Assembly (NCBI RefSeq): GCF_000003605.2
Contig: NW_003151253.1
Span: 221,914 to 257,288 of the forward strand
Origin: Saccoglossus kowalevskii
Lineage: Eukaryota > Hemichordata > Enteropneusta > Harrimaniidae
Direction: 5' to 3'
Length of the DNA: 35,375 nt
Made by a program: the position numbers and the translations under genes. This document shows positions 1 to 12,700 of the stretch, one piece after another. Every line of letters begins with the position of its first letter. The stretch's first letter is position 1. The notes under the pieces were generated by a model. That model was not told the DNA's origin. It ran no database searches and was given only the letters and a program-made list of their open reading frames with translations.

Positions 1-11
1 TGCCTTGGTTT

Positions 12-650
12 ACCATGTTTTCTTGAGCTTTTTGTTGGTTGGTTTAGCTGCTCCTTAGTTCAGAGTTTCCACTTCTGGGTATCTGGTTCTTTTGACGATG
101 GCTACTACATGGTTTATCATGGTATGGTTTATCATCTCTAAAACTAACATAGTTAGCTGTCTGCTGCTGTGTTTTCTTTGTTTTCCGGTTAACCACTATT
201 GCATATTCCTCAACTATTAAGTATTTGATGATTTTCTCTGTAGTATCTGTACCAGTTGCTGGTAGTGGGTATCCAATGGATCTGCTGATCATTCTTTCCT
301 GGTTCATGTACTAATTTATAATCTACATTGTGCATGTCCATGACCCATTTCTCTATCCTTGGTGGTAGCTTCGATGTTGCTTTGTTAATCATCGGTAGTA
401 GCGGTGTGCTGTAATGATTTTGAATATGTTGAACAAGATAAATGATGAACCTGTACATTGCCAATGCGAGTTGTAAAGCATCTTTCTCTTTTCTCTTTTT
501 GATTATATGTTTTCTTGAACAACCCGGCAGATAGTCATAAATGGAAGCTAGCTTAAACTCCTAATATGATTGGTTTCGTACCTTCTATGGTAATTGCAAT
601 TGCTTCTACCTTACAAACCTTACCAAGTATCAGAGTAATATCAAAGTAGA
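12..650 (-). mobile_element. Ty3/gypsy retrotransposon fragment, RNase H tail region (copy A)
   Basis: Reading the minus strand gives a decayed but recognisable C-terminal piece of a Ty3/gypsy RNase H domain, with the family phrase PPRIEKWVMDMHNVDYKLVHE followed by PGKND (about 330-400). After it come SIGYPLPATGTDTTEKI (about 200-290), matching the usual post-RNase H 'SRHP' stretch. Stops and frame changes break it, and no intact RT, integrase or LTR is seen. The fragment runs off the left edge of the window. A second copy in the same orientation lies at 15249-15977, alignable over most of its length. Ty3 assignment rests on recalled family motifs. Confidence 0.75.
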
Positions 651-734
651 ATCTTTTGCTCAAAATGGCAAAAACAAGTTCTAATAAAAGAACGCTTAGA
701 AAGAACTTCCGTGTTATAGACACAATGCAAATTA

Positions 735-1310
735 ATTCAAAATTACTGGAAAAGCTGAAAACTAATTATGCAAATCAGGTAAGTAATATGAACAAAAGGT
801 CTGCACAATGCAACAAACTATCTATAAACCAAGTTTCATTGAAATGTGACGAGAACCAAGAAATTACAAATTATTATGCTAATTAGGAAATTAATTTGAA
901 CAGATTTTAACCCAAACCTAATCAGATTCTACATGTACCAATTTTATGTACCAATTTTCATTGAAATGGAATAAAAAGTACTGTAGATAAGTGTGAAAGC
1001 TTAAAATTGATTAATTATGCAAATTATGTAATTAATTGCCTAGTCCTAGAGTATCTATGTACCAAATTGCATTGGAATGTGATGATTAGTACTTGAAAAA
1101 ACAGTGTGATAGTTAAAAACTGATTAATATGCACAAATATTTAATCAGAGCTAATCAAGTCTCTGCATATCCTAGAGGATCTATGTACCAAGTTTCAATG
1201 TATGATTAGTAGTTAAGATATCAGTGGAAAAGCTGAAAATTAACTAATTATGTAAATTTAGTTATTTTTATGTACAAATATATCCCCAGAAATAATCAGG
1301 TATCTGCATA
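735..1310. repeat. Degenerate tandem repeat, unit about 120 bp
   Basis: A word resembling GCTGAAAATTAATTATGCAAAT recurs near 754, 996, 1112 and 1232, with a weaker copy near 870. A second word resembling TGTACCAAGTTTCATTGAA recurs near 830, 950, 1060 and 1185. Spacing is about 113-125 bp, so at least four to five diverged copies of an AT-rich unit are present. The short open frame at 656-886 lies inside it and is not considered a gene. No known satellite name is claimed. Confidence 0.7.
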
Positions 1311-1439
1311 GTTATTGGACATGTAGCTCAGTCGCGTTTGCAAACACCTATTAACACTATTAGCAGATACAGTTTATTGACTCAAGTGATTCTAGTCGTT
1401 AATTACCACGTGGCAGAACAACATCGCCTATCCGGACAA

Positions 1440-2570
1440 ACAAGCCATCAGGAATACTGGTCAATAGGATCATGACCGTGGATAATTTTATAGGTTTTAA
1501 TTAGGTCGGTAGAGTTGGAAGCTCGGCTTTCGCAGCCTTACAGTATAGAATATGTTTTGTATGGTTGAAACAGATTTTGGTGCACACATCTGAACACGTT
1601 CTATATCATCCTCTCTGTGAGTATGGCGAACAAATGCATGATGAATATTCCAAATTAGGTCGTATAAGTGGCTTGTATATTTGTTTGAATACATCTTCAT
1701 TCATGTACTTAAAGGTGTGACAAAGACAACCAAAAATGCGGTTTGATTTAAAAACAATGTTGCTGACATGCTCAGAAAACTTTAGTTTGTTGTCAATAGT
1801 TAACACTCAAGACACTGCTTTCAACAAGTGAGTATTAGCATTAGCATTTTCCTGAATGGAAACACATTTCCATGTTTTAAGACCAGTTCTGTAGATAATG
1901 CTTAAGCTGAGCTGAAGCTGGGTTTGTAAGAGCAGGATATATCTTTTTGATCTTGTTCACTATGACCTTGCAGGCAATGTTAGAGATTCTGGTCGGTAAT
2001 TACAAGCTTGTATGTGGGCTCCTTTTGTAATCACCATTGTCCAAGCGGGACTGAAAGATATAATTAATGCTTTACAAATTAAGGGTGCCATCGCGTTAAC
2101 GTTATTTCCATGCTATAGGTCACCCATAATATCTTTGATTCTGAGATCATAAAACTACTTAGTGGCTCACCTTCCATGTGTTTCTGTGGGATGTCTGGTA
2201 TATTTTCCATATTTTCGGTCACTTGTATTTTGAGTGCATGTACCATCCTTCTTAATTAGTTGGGTGATGCCGAGTCTAATTTTGCGTCTGCTGTTTACAT
2301 ACTTCCTGGCACTTTTATTGTTGTGATTACATTCTTTTCCAGTTGGAATTCAACCTCCTACCTTTTTGCATGTAATGTTCCGCTGAATGCTTGGCTTGAA
2401 TAATTATTTGATAATCAAAAGTATCATGTGTATTACAGTATCTCATCCATGTTGTGTTCTTCCTTCCAACAATCTCTAAGAGATTCATGGACCATCCATA
2501 TTGGTTTCCTGCGCGGCTTGCTGTCAGTATTAAAAAGCCCCCTTGGTATCTCTTTCTAAACCACTTCATT
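1440..2570 (-). mobile_element. Non-LTR retrotransposon (CR1/L2/jockey-like) remnant
   Basis: On the minus strand, pieces of one pol protein appear in order. First is a linker between endonuclease and RT (2569-2330: RKNTTWMRYCNTHDTFDY then QIIIQAKHSAEHYMQKGRR). Next is an RT start with NYRPESLT (about 1979-2003), matching the NYRPISLT motif. Then RT thumb sequence (1800-1606: IDNKLKFSEHVSNIVFKSNR, and RPNLEYSSCICSP). A post-RT tail DLIKTYKIIHGHDPID lies at 1459-1506. Frames change several times and stops occur, so it is dead. The catalytic RT core between about 1810 and 1970 is largely lost. Clade placement is approximate. Confidence 0.8.
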
Positions 2571-2819
2571 AATTTTACTTCCCAAGAAATCCATGTGTAT
2601 TACCTGTGCTTCTTCTCAGGTTTCCAATATATGCCAAGTAATTCAGCCATCCTAAAATAATTGCTTTGTTGAATAAGAATGTGGTTCTAGTCATATAACA
2701 GGGATCAGTGTGAGTGGATCTTGAAATATAGACATAGATGTTCAGTCGCCCCAATGGGAGCTGTATAGAACAAAGAAGAACTATTGCCTTTTTCAGATTA
2801 AAATATCGAGTCATCACAG

Positions 2820-4340
2820 GTTAGGGATTGGCCTAGTAGCCTCACCACATTTTGGTAAAAATGGTATATATAATGCATTCAACAAACAAGACGGGGAATC
2901 AATACTGATTCCATGTGGAATTTTTGGTTCATGTCACCATTTGATGCAGTTGACACTAAAATCTACTGGTTAAATCAGTCAACATGGATACATATCTAAG
3001 AGTATGATGCAAATCATTATCACTATGCCTTTTAGCAGTTGCTGGTCCACCACTGCGACACACACAGACAATGACAGTTTTAGAATTGGGTTATTCAGTA
3101 TGGATATATATCATCTCAATGTGTGTGGTAGATTCAAATGAGGTTTTGAAGAGGAAATGTTTCTCGTGTACATTTATTAGTGATATAACTCTGAACATCG
3201 TGTTTACCTCATTCCAAGTTGTCTTAGCACATACACCTGTTGGACTATCTTTCTGTTGCTGAATTGTGTAGTATGTGCCTTAGTGTTGTTAATGAAAAAT
3301 ACAAGCTTGGCAACCAAACTAAATTAAACTAATTAAATCAAATCATTTTTAATTAATCGCATCAAAATCGTTTGTAGATAAATATAAGTGAAGTTAGATA
3401 GATTATTTGATTCCAAATACAAATACTTGAGGAGGCGGCTGCTTTTGACTAACCATTTAAAAAGCGTGCGATTGCAGCGTAGAATTTACATGACTTCATT
3501 GCGGAGTGTATTTCCAAAGACGTCACTTGATCACGCATTTCAAAGCACATTAAATGCAGTGATATTCAATGCTGCTGAATCCGTTAAGAATGACACAGCT
3601 CCGCTCATATAACACTCGAAATTGATGACATGAATGTCAGGCCTGTATTTAAATTTGCATATAATAACTCAATAAAGAATATCGAAGTTATTAATATCCT
3701 CATACCAAACACTGATAAATAAGATTCCTAGTTACGTTACGTTAATGTTCAATGTTGAAGATGATGGTCAGTTGCAGCTACTATCTGCATGCTGTTGACT
3801 AGCCAATGCTTCACATTGTGTTTAATCGAACGTTATAATTATCATGATTCAGTAACGGTAAAAAACAATGTATTATAAAATAATGACAAATCCTAACTCG
3901 TCACGGCTCGCCATTAAAATCCAATACAGATTGACCATTTGCGTGAAAGCGACGTTTTTGTGTTTGAAACAAAAGTTTTTATGTCACCAAAAACATCGAT
4001 AGAATCATTGGGACGGCTATGTTGTGAGTGACACAAATCCCGTTGTTTCAAGAACAAGTTGTATACCGTAATTAAAGTTGACTACAAGATCAATCAATAA
4101 TGTTAACTCTGTTTTATAGAGCTCAAATCAAATATAAACTCCTACAATTACGAAAAAGGCTGCACGTGCGCACATATATATAATCCAATATAAGCGCTGT
4201 CTACGAACAATAATTGTGTCATGTATGTCATATTTTTAGATGCTACAAACTATATCTACAGACTCTTGTAAATTTGTCAGCTGTAATAAAAACATACCAC
4301 AATCTTACATTGATATGTTTTCCAATTACATTTACCCATC
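2820..4340. other. Intergenic stretch with nothing assignable
   Basis: AT-rich sequence with only short open frames. The longest, 74 codons on + at 3388-3612, resembles no family I recognise and has no splice or start context that would promote it. No repeat, RNA gene or transposon signature was recognised. Confidence 0.5.
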
Positions 4341-4349
4341 ATGTTTTTG

Positions 4350-4668
4350 TTACAAGAAAGATGCATACACTTGAAAAAGAAAATTGTAGATACCATCTGC
4401 CACGATAATCATTTGATTGGTAACTGACTTCATAGACAAAGTTAGGATATGGGAAAACGTTTGAAAGTTTTGTATTCGCTCTATCGCTCTCTCAACATTA
4501 TTTCTGAGCCGAATGATTTTTCGCGCCTCTAGTATTTTCTTTTTATTAAGGCGCTTCCTCTTTCCTGAATTACACTTTCTAGTAAATGAAGGAGTGACAA
4601 GTATTGCTTTTCGTTTCAAAAGCAGTCCCTCAGTATTAAAACCGCGATGAGGTATGATTTTAACGCTG
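4350..4668 (-). pseudogene. Harbinger/DDE_Tnp_4-type transposase, C-terminal fragment
   Basis: The minus-strand frame ends with a segment characteristic of the C-terminus of DDE_Tnp_4 (Harbinger/PIF-like) transposases: ILEARKIIRLRNNVERAIER followed by IQNF. This is the recalled 'RxHVERxIxRIKxF' helix that carries the last acidic catalytic residue. The frame also holds HRGFNTEGLLL upstream, at the place of the usual ADRGFxIxDLL motif, here with H instead of the catalytic D. Nothing upstream (4670-5030) continues the protein, so it is a truncated, inactive remnant. No terminal inverted repeats were found. Confidence 0.65.
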
Positions 4669-4669
4669 A

Positions 4670-5530
4670 CTCAACTAGTTCAAAGAAACCATTGTTCATT
4701 GTAATAAATTAGTAGGATACATTGCCATCCCATAACTCGGATACAAATGCAAGTGTCAGGCATTTATATGGAGTAGACGAAGTTTGAATAAAAACAATCA
4801 ATAATACCCCTGTTTACTTGGTCGCCGCGACTAGGGAAAAGTTTGAAAAAAAATAGCGCCATATAGGTTATCCAGATAGTAAAGATTTCAGTCGATCTTC
4901 TAAGTGTAGAAAACAAATTCTGAAATAATTGTTGGTCTTTCAGTCATCACCCGTCGAATCAATGCAATCCAATTTCGTTAAAAATGTTTTAAATCACGAA
5001 AAATTTTAATTAGTGGTGGGGATATGTTTTTTTTTTTTTATGGTATAATGGCGGCCGTTTTTGGATTTATGCTAATTGGAAAAAATACCCGATATGATTC
5101 ATCAAGTGATATCTCAGCAGAATTCATTAAAACATTTTGTAGATCCAGTTGGTCACTTTGTCTGCCAGGCTAAGCCCAGAAATGTAAAAATAATTTCCAT
5201 GAAAAGCATTCATAGCTTATTTATCAGATTATCTACGCCATCGCATCATAAATCCTGCTTTTTAGCTTTATACCAAAATAGGGTAGCATTTTGTTTAGTA
5301 TAACTTGCATATATTAAAATAGTCAATTATTTCAATCAATCCCGAAGGAATAATATAATATTTGCTATAGAACAAGACTTCCTCAAATATATGTGTATGA
5401 TTTGATGTGTGTCTTGTATGTATATGGATGGACATGTGTGTATGGGGGATTAAAGTTCATGAGCTATATATAGGAAGAGTGAATAATTAAGAATACTGGT
5501 ATAAATGGATACACACACACCTATTTTTCA
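4670..5530. other. Region upstream of SLC36 gene; unclassified AT-rich sequence
   Basis: It contains a T-rich run near 5027-5040 followed by ATGGTATAATGGCGGCCG and a word GGATTTATGCTAATTG, reminiscent of dispersed repeats in marine invertebrates but not classified. A promoter or untranslated first exon of the SLC36 gene should lie here or further upstream, because 5531 is preceded by an acceptor-like TTTTTCAG. No promoter element could be supported. Confidence 0.4.
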
Positions 5531-5628
5531 GCGGACTGCACTATATTCGTAGTCTCCAACCGCTGTAGCCAAAATATTGAGATGAACTGAACAAGGAAAC
5601 ACGGTTTCTTCATCTCGACGTTGACTGT

Positions 5629-5696
5629 ATGTGTGAAATGTCACTACTACATCATGGTGACAGCGAGGCTCGGCTCTTTTTAGAACATTCCACCAC
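5629..5696 (+). CDS. SLC36A-like: SLC36-like exon 1 (start codon)
   Basis: The start ATG at 5629 is the first after an in-frame TGA near 5578; a second in-frame ATG at 5638 is an alternative. It encodes a short cytoplasmic N-terminus ending [11 protein letters not shown]. Donor AC|GTAAGTAC at 5697. The exon probably begins at 5532 after TTTTTCAG, which makes 5532-5628 5' untranslated. Less certain than later exons because the N-terminus is poorly conserved in the family. Confidence 0.7.
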
Positions 5697-8600
5697 GTAA
5701 GTACTAATTGTAACATATGTAAGCAATGCCTGGGATACAGATATTTTCAGACCGTAACCATTTTGGTTCCTATATTTACTAGTCATTGTGCTGTTTTAAG
5801 TTTTAACTAGTGGGCTGAAATATGTAGAGAATTTTAATATAAGCATGCAAACTGTATTTTATATAACAGGTTTGTGTCGCACAACAAACGGATCAACATA
5901 ACAACAAAATGGCGCACACCATCATATAAATAGAACTCAGGTTCTAATGAGCATGGTCGCATTATTTTTTCTATGTGTAACTGATAACTGGATAGCACTG
6001 GGTATCGATCGCCCAACACGATCACGATATTTTAATAAGCGTTATGAAGCTTGACATGTAGTTGCTAGTGCTAGGATACGTTTACTAAGCATATGAAGTA
6101 ATAAACTCTATATTCTTGTTTCCAGGAATCTACAGACACTAATGCATCTATTGAAAGCAAACACTGGTCCGGGATTTCTGGGAATGGCATACACTGTGAT
6201 GAATGCTGGAATTTTGGTACGAATGTTATAATATATATCAGACATTTCTATGAATATGAATGTTATGTGATGGTGTGGTATTGACCGTATTTTACTCATT
6301 GTTGAGAAGCGATATTAAACAATATAACGCAGTAACAGAACCTGCTCGCACAACAACTGAAATTATAATGCAATTTGTCATGTTTATCAGACCATCAGCA
6401 AAATATTTCGACTGACCTCAAACATTTAGCATCGTATTAATGGCTGTACACGTTTATGAAATACTATTACGCAAAACGATGCATTTATTATTAGACAAAA
6501 ACAAATAACACAGAATCAGCGACTAGAGCGTAGCCTTTTTGTATTGCGTTTGTATTGTGACCAAACCATTGTGATCATAGGGGTGGCTGGTACAATCACT
6601 TAGTTGAATATATTACAAACGCTATTTTGAAGAGTTCGCTCAAATAACAATTCATTAAAATCAGAATGAAAACAACTTTTTACAAATTTACAAATCAGAT
6701 ACTTTACAAAACATGCAGAACACTGTCTAACCTCATTTGAAAACCTAATACTGCATTTATATATGCTTTGATCGATTACAGTACAAACGTTATCTTTGTT
6801 CATTTATGTGCAGTGTTTCAAAAAGTCATGCCCCAAAATGTCATTAGAGGGCCACGTCAAAAATAACGTATATATGACCTGTTTCTTCAATAAAAAGACA
6901 GATATATGCAGCAAACTAAATAAACACACATTATGTGATTATTTATCATTGGTTTTCGATCGTTTATGCTGTATAAACATAAACGATGAACATACAAACA
7001 CAACATCCTTACGAAATTGTGCTTACAGCTTGGACCAATAGCGTTAGTCATCATTGGAATTATATGCACACATAGTATGAAGATATTGGCTGACAGCAGT
7101 CACGCCCTCTGTAGGCGGTAAGTAAGTTATACTTCATAATCTACGTATTAGAAACACTACCGGTTTCGGTCAGGATGCAAGTAACACGTCTCTGATTAAA
7201 ACTATTGGTTAATATCCTAAAGCGTGTTCCAGAAAAAATATGCAAGCAGTTGCACTCCACATTTGAAAGTGATTAAGATCTGAATGGCGAATGATTATTA
7301 CGACAACTGAGAAAATATTGCAAAATACAAAAGTCAGTTCTACAAATACGTTGTCTTTCAAAGCGTGTGAACATTTTCTTTTTGTAATTTGAGCTACATG
7401 CGACATATGTGTGTCAAAAAAAATAACGAAAGTATACATGTATGTTTGTTTCATAAATGGGAAAATGTTTCTTGACTACGGTGATGTTACGCATGAGGCG
7501 ATGCGGTTGTAGTAATAATCAAGTACGTTGGCTTTTAAGCGTGTGAACATACTCTTCTGTTTTTGTAATTTGAGCTACATGCGATATATGTGTGTCAAAA
7601 ACAAAAATAAATAACGGTAAGTATACATGTATGTCTGTTTCAGAAATGGTAAAATGTTTCTTGACTACGGCGATGTTACGCATGAGGCGATGCGGTTGTC
7701 ATCTGCAAAATGGTTTAATTCTTATGGCAGTGTAGGCAGGTAAGAAACTCATCCCGTTATTAAATCTATTCAACAATAACACGACGTCACATCACTGCGT
7801 ACGATCGGGAATTGAATTGTGTAGATAATATGAAATATTAAAATATTTCATAACGTGAATATATTCAGAAACAAGTTGACGCAATAATTCTATTAACAAT
7901 TTATCGCGTTAATGTGGTACGTGCGCAGCTGATTTATCAAACGCTGCGTTTTTATGGTTGGTAACGTAAACCAATTAATAGATTAATTGTGTTAATCAAT
8001 TGTTTACTCGTATTTCAAAGCATCGTTTAAACCACAGTCCACTTGTTCGTGAGTTGTGTAAATCATTCGATTGAAACATACATTGAATCATTGAATCAAA
8101 GAATAGTTAATGTATTGATGGCTCCAAAAACACATTATGGCAAATATAGGGTAGTCTGAATTATTAACAAAATATTACAAGACGTTCTGCAATTACTTCG
8201 ATACGCGCTCGAACGTTGTTACCAATGACTTGCAGAATGTGTGATTCGACTGTGGTTTGTCAATTCCTTATTGATTTTAATCATACTCTAACTGTCTTTT
8301 TTGTCACATCTTTCAGGGCAGTAGTGAATACGTTCCTTGTGTTTATTCAACTTGGGTTCTGCAGTGCATATTTCATATTTATAGCTTCCAACGTTCAGCA
8401 GGTATATATGAATTAGAACTTTATAACAAAATTGTTACTTACTCTAAACCCGTGTTATGTCCCATACAGCCGACAGACATACTAACCGAACCTACGATTT
8501 TGAAACTAGTGAACTTTACATTTTATTTACAGTTCACAATACTCAACCCCCTGTCTGTCAAATTATTGGTCAAATACCTGACACACCTGATGTTTTTGTG

Positions 8601-9570
8601 AATTCAGTGTCAAATAGTTATAAAATGAGAAAAGAGATGTTAGTTTATTCTGAAATAACATTACGTGCTGATGTTCAAGTAAAAGAACTTAAACTGCACT
8701 CTCATGATTCAACATCACTACATACATATGAATATAATCAACATTTAAACAGACACATTTTAACTTAAAGTTTGTTTGTTCATATTTGTAGGCGTACCAC
8801 AATTTCCATAAAAACAACACTCCTGCGATACAAGTATTCATGGTCATATTTGCCGTCTTTATTATTTTATATTGCTATATCAGAAATCTGGATAATTTAG
8901 CAATTTGTTCAACTTTTGCTAACATTATAGTAGTAGTTGGAGTGATTATCATATATCAGGTACGTTTTTAGAAAGAAATACACGTGTAAGAAAAATATAC
9001 AATACAACTGTTTGTGCGTTTTGTTCCCTCTGGAATCTCAACGCGATGATATGCAACTTGCAAAAAAGAGAGTTTCAAATCAAAGATAGCTTGCTGGCGG
9101 CCACAATTTCGCTTTATTAAAGCGGAGGAGTCGCCACCTACGCATGCGTCAGGTGGCCCTGGCGTGTCATTGTTTACAAACAAGCGTCTACCCATGAGCG
9201 TTTGCGTTCTTAGCGTATGTTGTTATCATCGCTAAGGACTCAATTACCGCGCGTGCACAGGTAACGACCCTCCCGCTTTAAGTTCACGTGTTATATTTTG
9301 TCGTACGTATTCGACAACTAATTTTATTGAGACTTGGTTCATGGGCGAAACATATTAATATGGCCAGGGTCAAGCTCATTTCTATTTACGCATTCAGACC
9401 TTCCCATGTTTCCACTTCATTCTGTGACACTATGAGTTAGAAATACGGTCGAGTCTCCCGTACGCAGAATGAGATCTTTTGAATTATAGTTTTCAGATGT
9501 TTACAGAGTGGTCTGGTGCAAACTATGTAGTTCTTGAAGTTCGAGCTGCATTCCAATAGTAACTATCAAA

Positions 9571-9613
<43 letters not shown>

Positions 9614-9630
9614 GTAAATAAATAAATAAG

Positions 9631-9705
<75 letters not shown>

Positions 9706-12700
9706 ATATTGATTTTGTGTTATGCATTCTTTCAATATTCAGCTTTTCCTATTGTTTATTAAAATTTAATAGAGTACACCATTATTTCTTATTCAATAAT
9801 CGTTAACAAAATAAGGCCTAAAGTGAGGTTATGTATTATTTCGTTAACACTGTTCATAGACATTTAGTTTACGCTAGTTTTATTAAGAAATATAGTTTTC
9901 AAAACACTCGAATTGCGGTTTTAGAGATGCATTGGTAAAATAAAAAATCATTATGACCATTGAAAGTGTGGTCTGATTTATCACACTGAACTGCAATATC
10001 AAACTATCTTATCATAACAGTACCTTATCCATGGAATTGCTGAGAAAAGAACAGATGTGAGTTCCTTACCACTTGCAAGAAATATTTCGAATTTGCCATT
10101 ATTTTGGGGACCAGCAATATATGCATTTGAAAGCATTGGAATAGTAAGTAATAACTATGACAAAGTAATACCTGCTTTATTACGTGAATCGTTTTTCATA
10201 TTCGACGTTATGTTAGCAACATGACATACGACAACATTCATGGATTTATTCCAATACCGTGTTGTTGCGGCTGTTAGTTTTAACTGTCAACGTTTTACCA
10301 AGTCGGTTTTCAATGTTCAGGCTTTTCCCATTTCTTATCTTAGGTACTTCCAGTCGAAAATAAAATGAAACATCCACATGATTTCAAGAAAGTTCTCTAC
10401 ACTAGTATGTCTATTGTGACGACTGCGTTTGTTACTTTTGGGACCCTTGGATACCTGTGCTTTGGTCCAGGCGTCTTGGATACAATTACACTGAATCTAC
10501 CAGAAGATCAGGGGTAGGCTTTCAGAGAGATACATTTTCAATATTATAATATATGTCAACGTTAGTAATTTCCTAGATTGTTAGTAATAAGCAGGGGATA
10601 TCAGTTAGGTAAAAGGTGATCAAAATATGTTGTTTTTTTTTCGCTCATTAGGTAAAGCACCGTAATATTTACTAAAGTTACTTATATACTTTATGTGCAT
10701 TGATGTTGTATTAATAACTTTAATTTACAAAATTCCTAATAAAAGGTAATCAACTGTAGTATGAGAACATCGCTTGTAATATAATCATTGTTACTCGCAG
10801 CTGCGTTCACATGCATTTATAACTAACTTTCTATGGGAATATATCGTAACACACGTCAATATTTCTTGTCACCCGTTAACGTGATTGCCCTTTATAAACT
10901 TAATAACAATCCATTTAATATAGAACATGGCATATTATTCTGTATATAGTACAGTACATTGTATAAATAGTGAGCAAAAAAAAAACGTTTATAATTATAC
11001 CAGTAATTACCAGTACAGTCAGCTGGCGTACAAGTGATAATATGACATAACCCCACACCCTCCCCATGGCTTTCGTTGCGTATGGAAGTTATTTTCACGA
11101 GTGATGCGGTGTATCCTGCGGCCGTACTTTCACGAGTGAGCGAAGTTAACTTCCATACGCAACAAAAGCCAGGGGAGGGTGTGTGGTTCCGTTATTATCA
11201 CATATGTTCCATATTATTGTTTATTTCATATTAAAAAAAGAACGTGCAAGCATGCCGTGCAACTGCGGTACACCACTGACGGGTTGACTTTCATCGACAG
11301 TGGTCGTCGCTGAGCGGCACCCTACAATATCGTTTGTGATGTTGCAGCTGGTCGTGGATTGAACGAGTCTTGGTTGCCGGTTATAATGTTGCTCATTTGG
11401 CGTTAGTAATCTTTATTTGGAACTGAGTAATGTCGCCAGCAGAAACCTCCCGGTATCTCGATGTTGATGGTTGCGGCTCCATAGTAATCGCTGATTTCAC
11501 TGCGGGTGGGTCATCCGAAAGCCCTTCATGGCTTATAAAACTCGTAGTATTCCATGTGATGTACACCTAATATGCCAACAATTTCGCTGAACGATTTGAA
11601 CCGGATAAAAATTGCAGACGAAAATGTGTTTACAAAATAAAAATGGAAATGCCATGTATTGCATGGGTGATATGCAAATTAGCTTTAGTCAAAATAAGTG
11701 ACTGCATAAAAATACCATTACTGTTGTTCAAATGTTTGTTTATTTCTTCATCCGGGATATTATCGTAAGCTGAGGCAAAACGTAACGCTTTGCTTAATAG
11801 ATCCACGCTTATCACTCACGCCAAACAAACATTGTTGATCCACAATCAATCGCCAAACAAACATTGTTGATCCACAATCAATCGCCGTGGCGAAATAGGG
11901 GCTCCAACACGTTTGATGTCACAATGGGAAGTTACGATGGCGCAGAGACCTGTGAACTTGTGGGCTGCTTCCTGCTTTCACAGCTCAAAGCACAGTTAAA
12001 AAAGAAAGTCCGCATCGGTCTATACAGAGATGATGGCTTAGTCGCCTTAGACGCCACACCCAAAGAGACTGAAAAAATCAAAAAAAGCTATCTGTCTCGT
12101 GTTTAAAAACAACGGCCTAAAGATCACGATCGAAGCAAACAAGAAAATTGTAAACTTCCTTGATGTCACGCTAAACCTCATTGAAAAATCGCACAGTCCC
12201 TTCATAAAGCCTAATGCCAACTTGGTATATGTACACAAGGAGAGTAATCACCCACCCGCCATCACAAAGAATATCCCGGCCGGCATTAACAAGTGTCTTT
12301 CTGCAATATCGTCAGATAAGAAGATTTTTGACATCGTGGCACCACCCTACCAAAGAGCTCTACGCGAAAGCGGCTACAAACACCAACTAAAGTTTGAGCC
12401 CCCACGGAGAAGGGTAAAAAAAACGGCCGCGTAGCAACGTCCTTTGGTTCAACCCACCATATAGCTGCAACGTCCGCAACAGTATAGGAAAGCGATTCCT
12501 GGATCTAATCGACAAGTGCTTTCCTACCGGCAACAACCTCAAGAAAATATTTAACAGAAATACAATCAAAGTCAGCATCGAAGATACCATCAATAAGAAA
12601 AACAAACACCAACTCGCGACCGAAAATAACACTACCACTGACGAAACAAATTATGCAATTGCCAGAAAAAAAAACATGTCCACTAGACGGGAAGTGTTTG

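Noticed and set aside
1315-1345. ATGTAGCTCAGTCGCG, tRNA-like A-box phrase
   Set aside because: No matching B box, acceptor stem or cloverleaf can be drawn around it. It lies between the tandem repeat and the non-LTR remnant.
7290-7520. Short inverted match GATTATTAC/GTAATAATC around the dead exon copy
   Set aside because: Too short and AT-rich to support a mobile-element origin of the duplication.
8457-8768. 103-codon + open frame inside SLC36 intron 5
   Set aside because: It is not continuous with either flanking exon, has no recognised similarity, and the flanking exons join in phase without it.
9523-9735. Minus-strand frame of repeated LFIYLFIY
   Set aside because: Pure translation of the (TAAA)n microsatellite.
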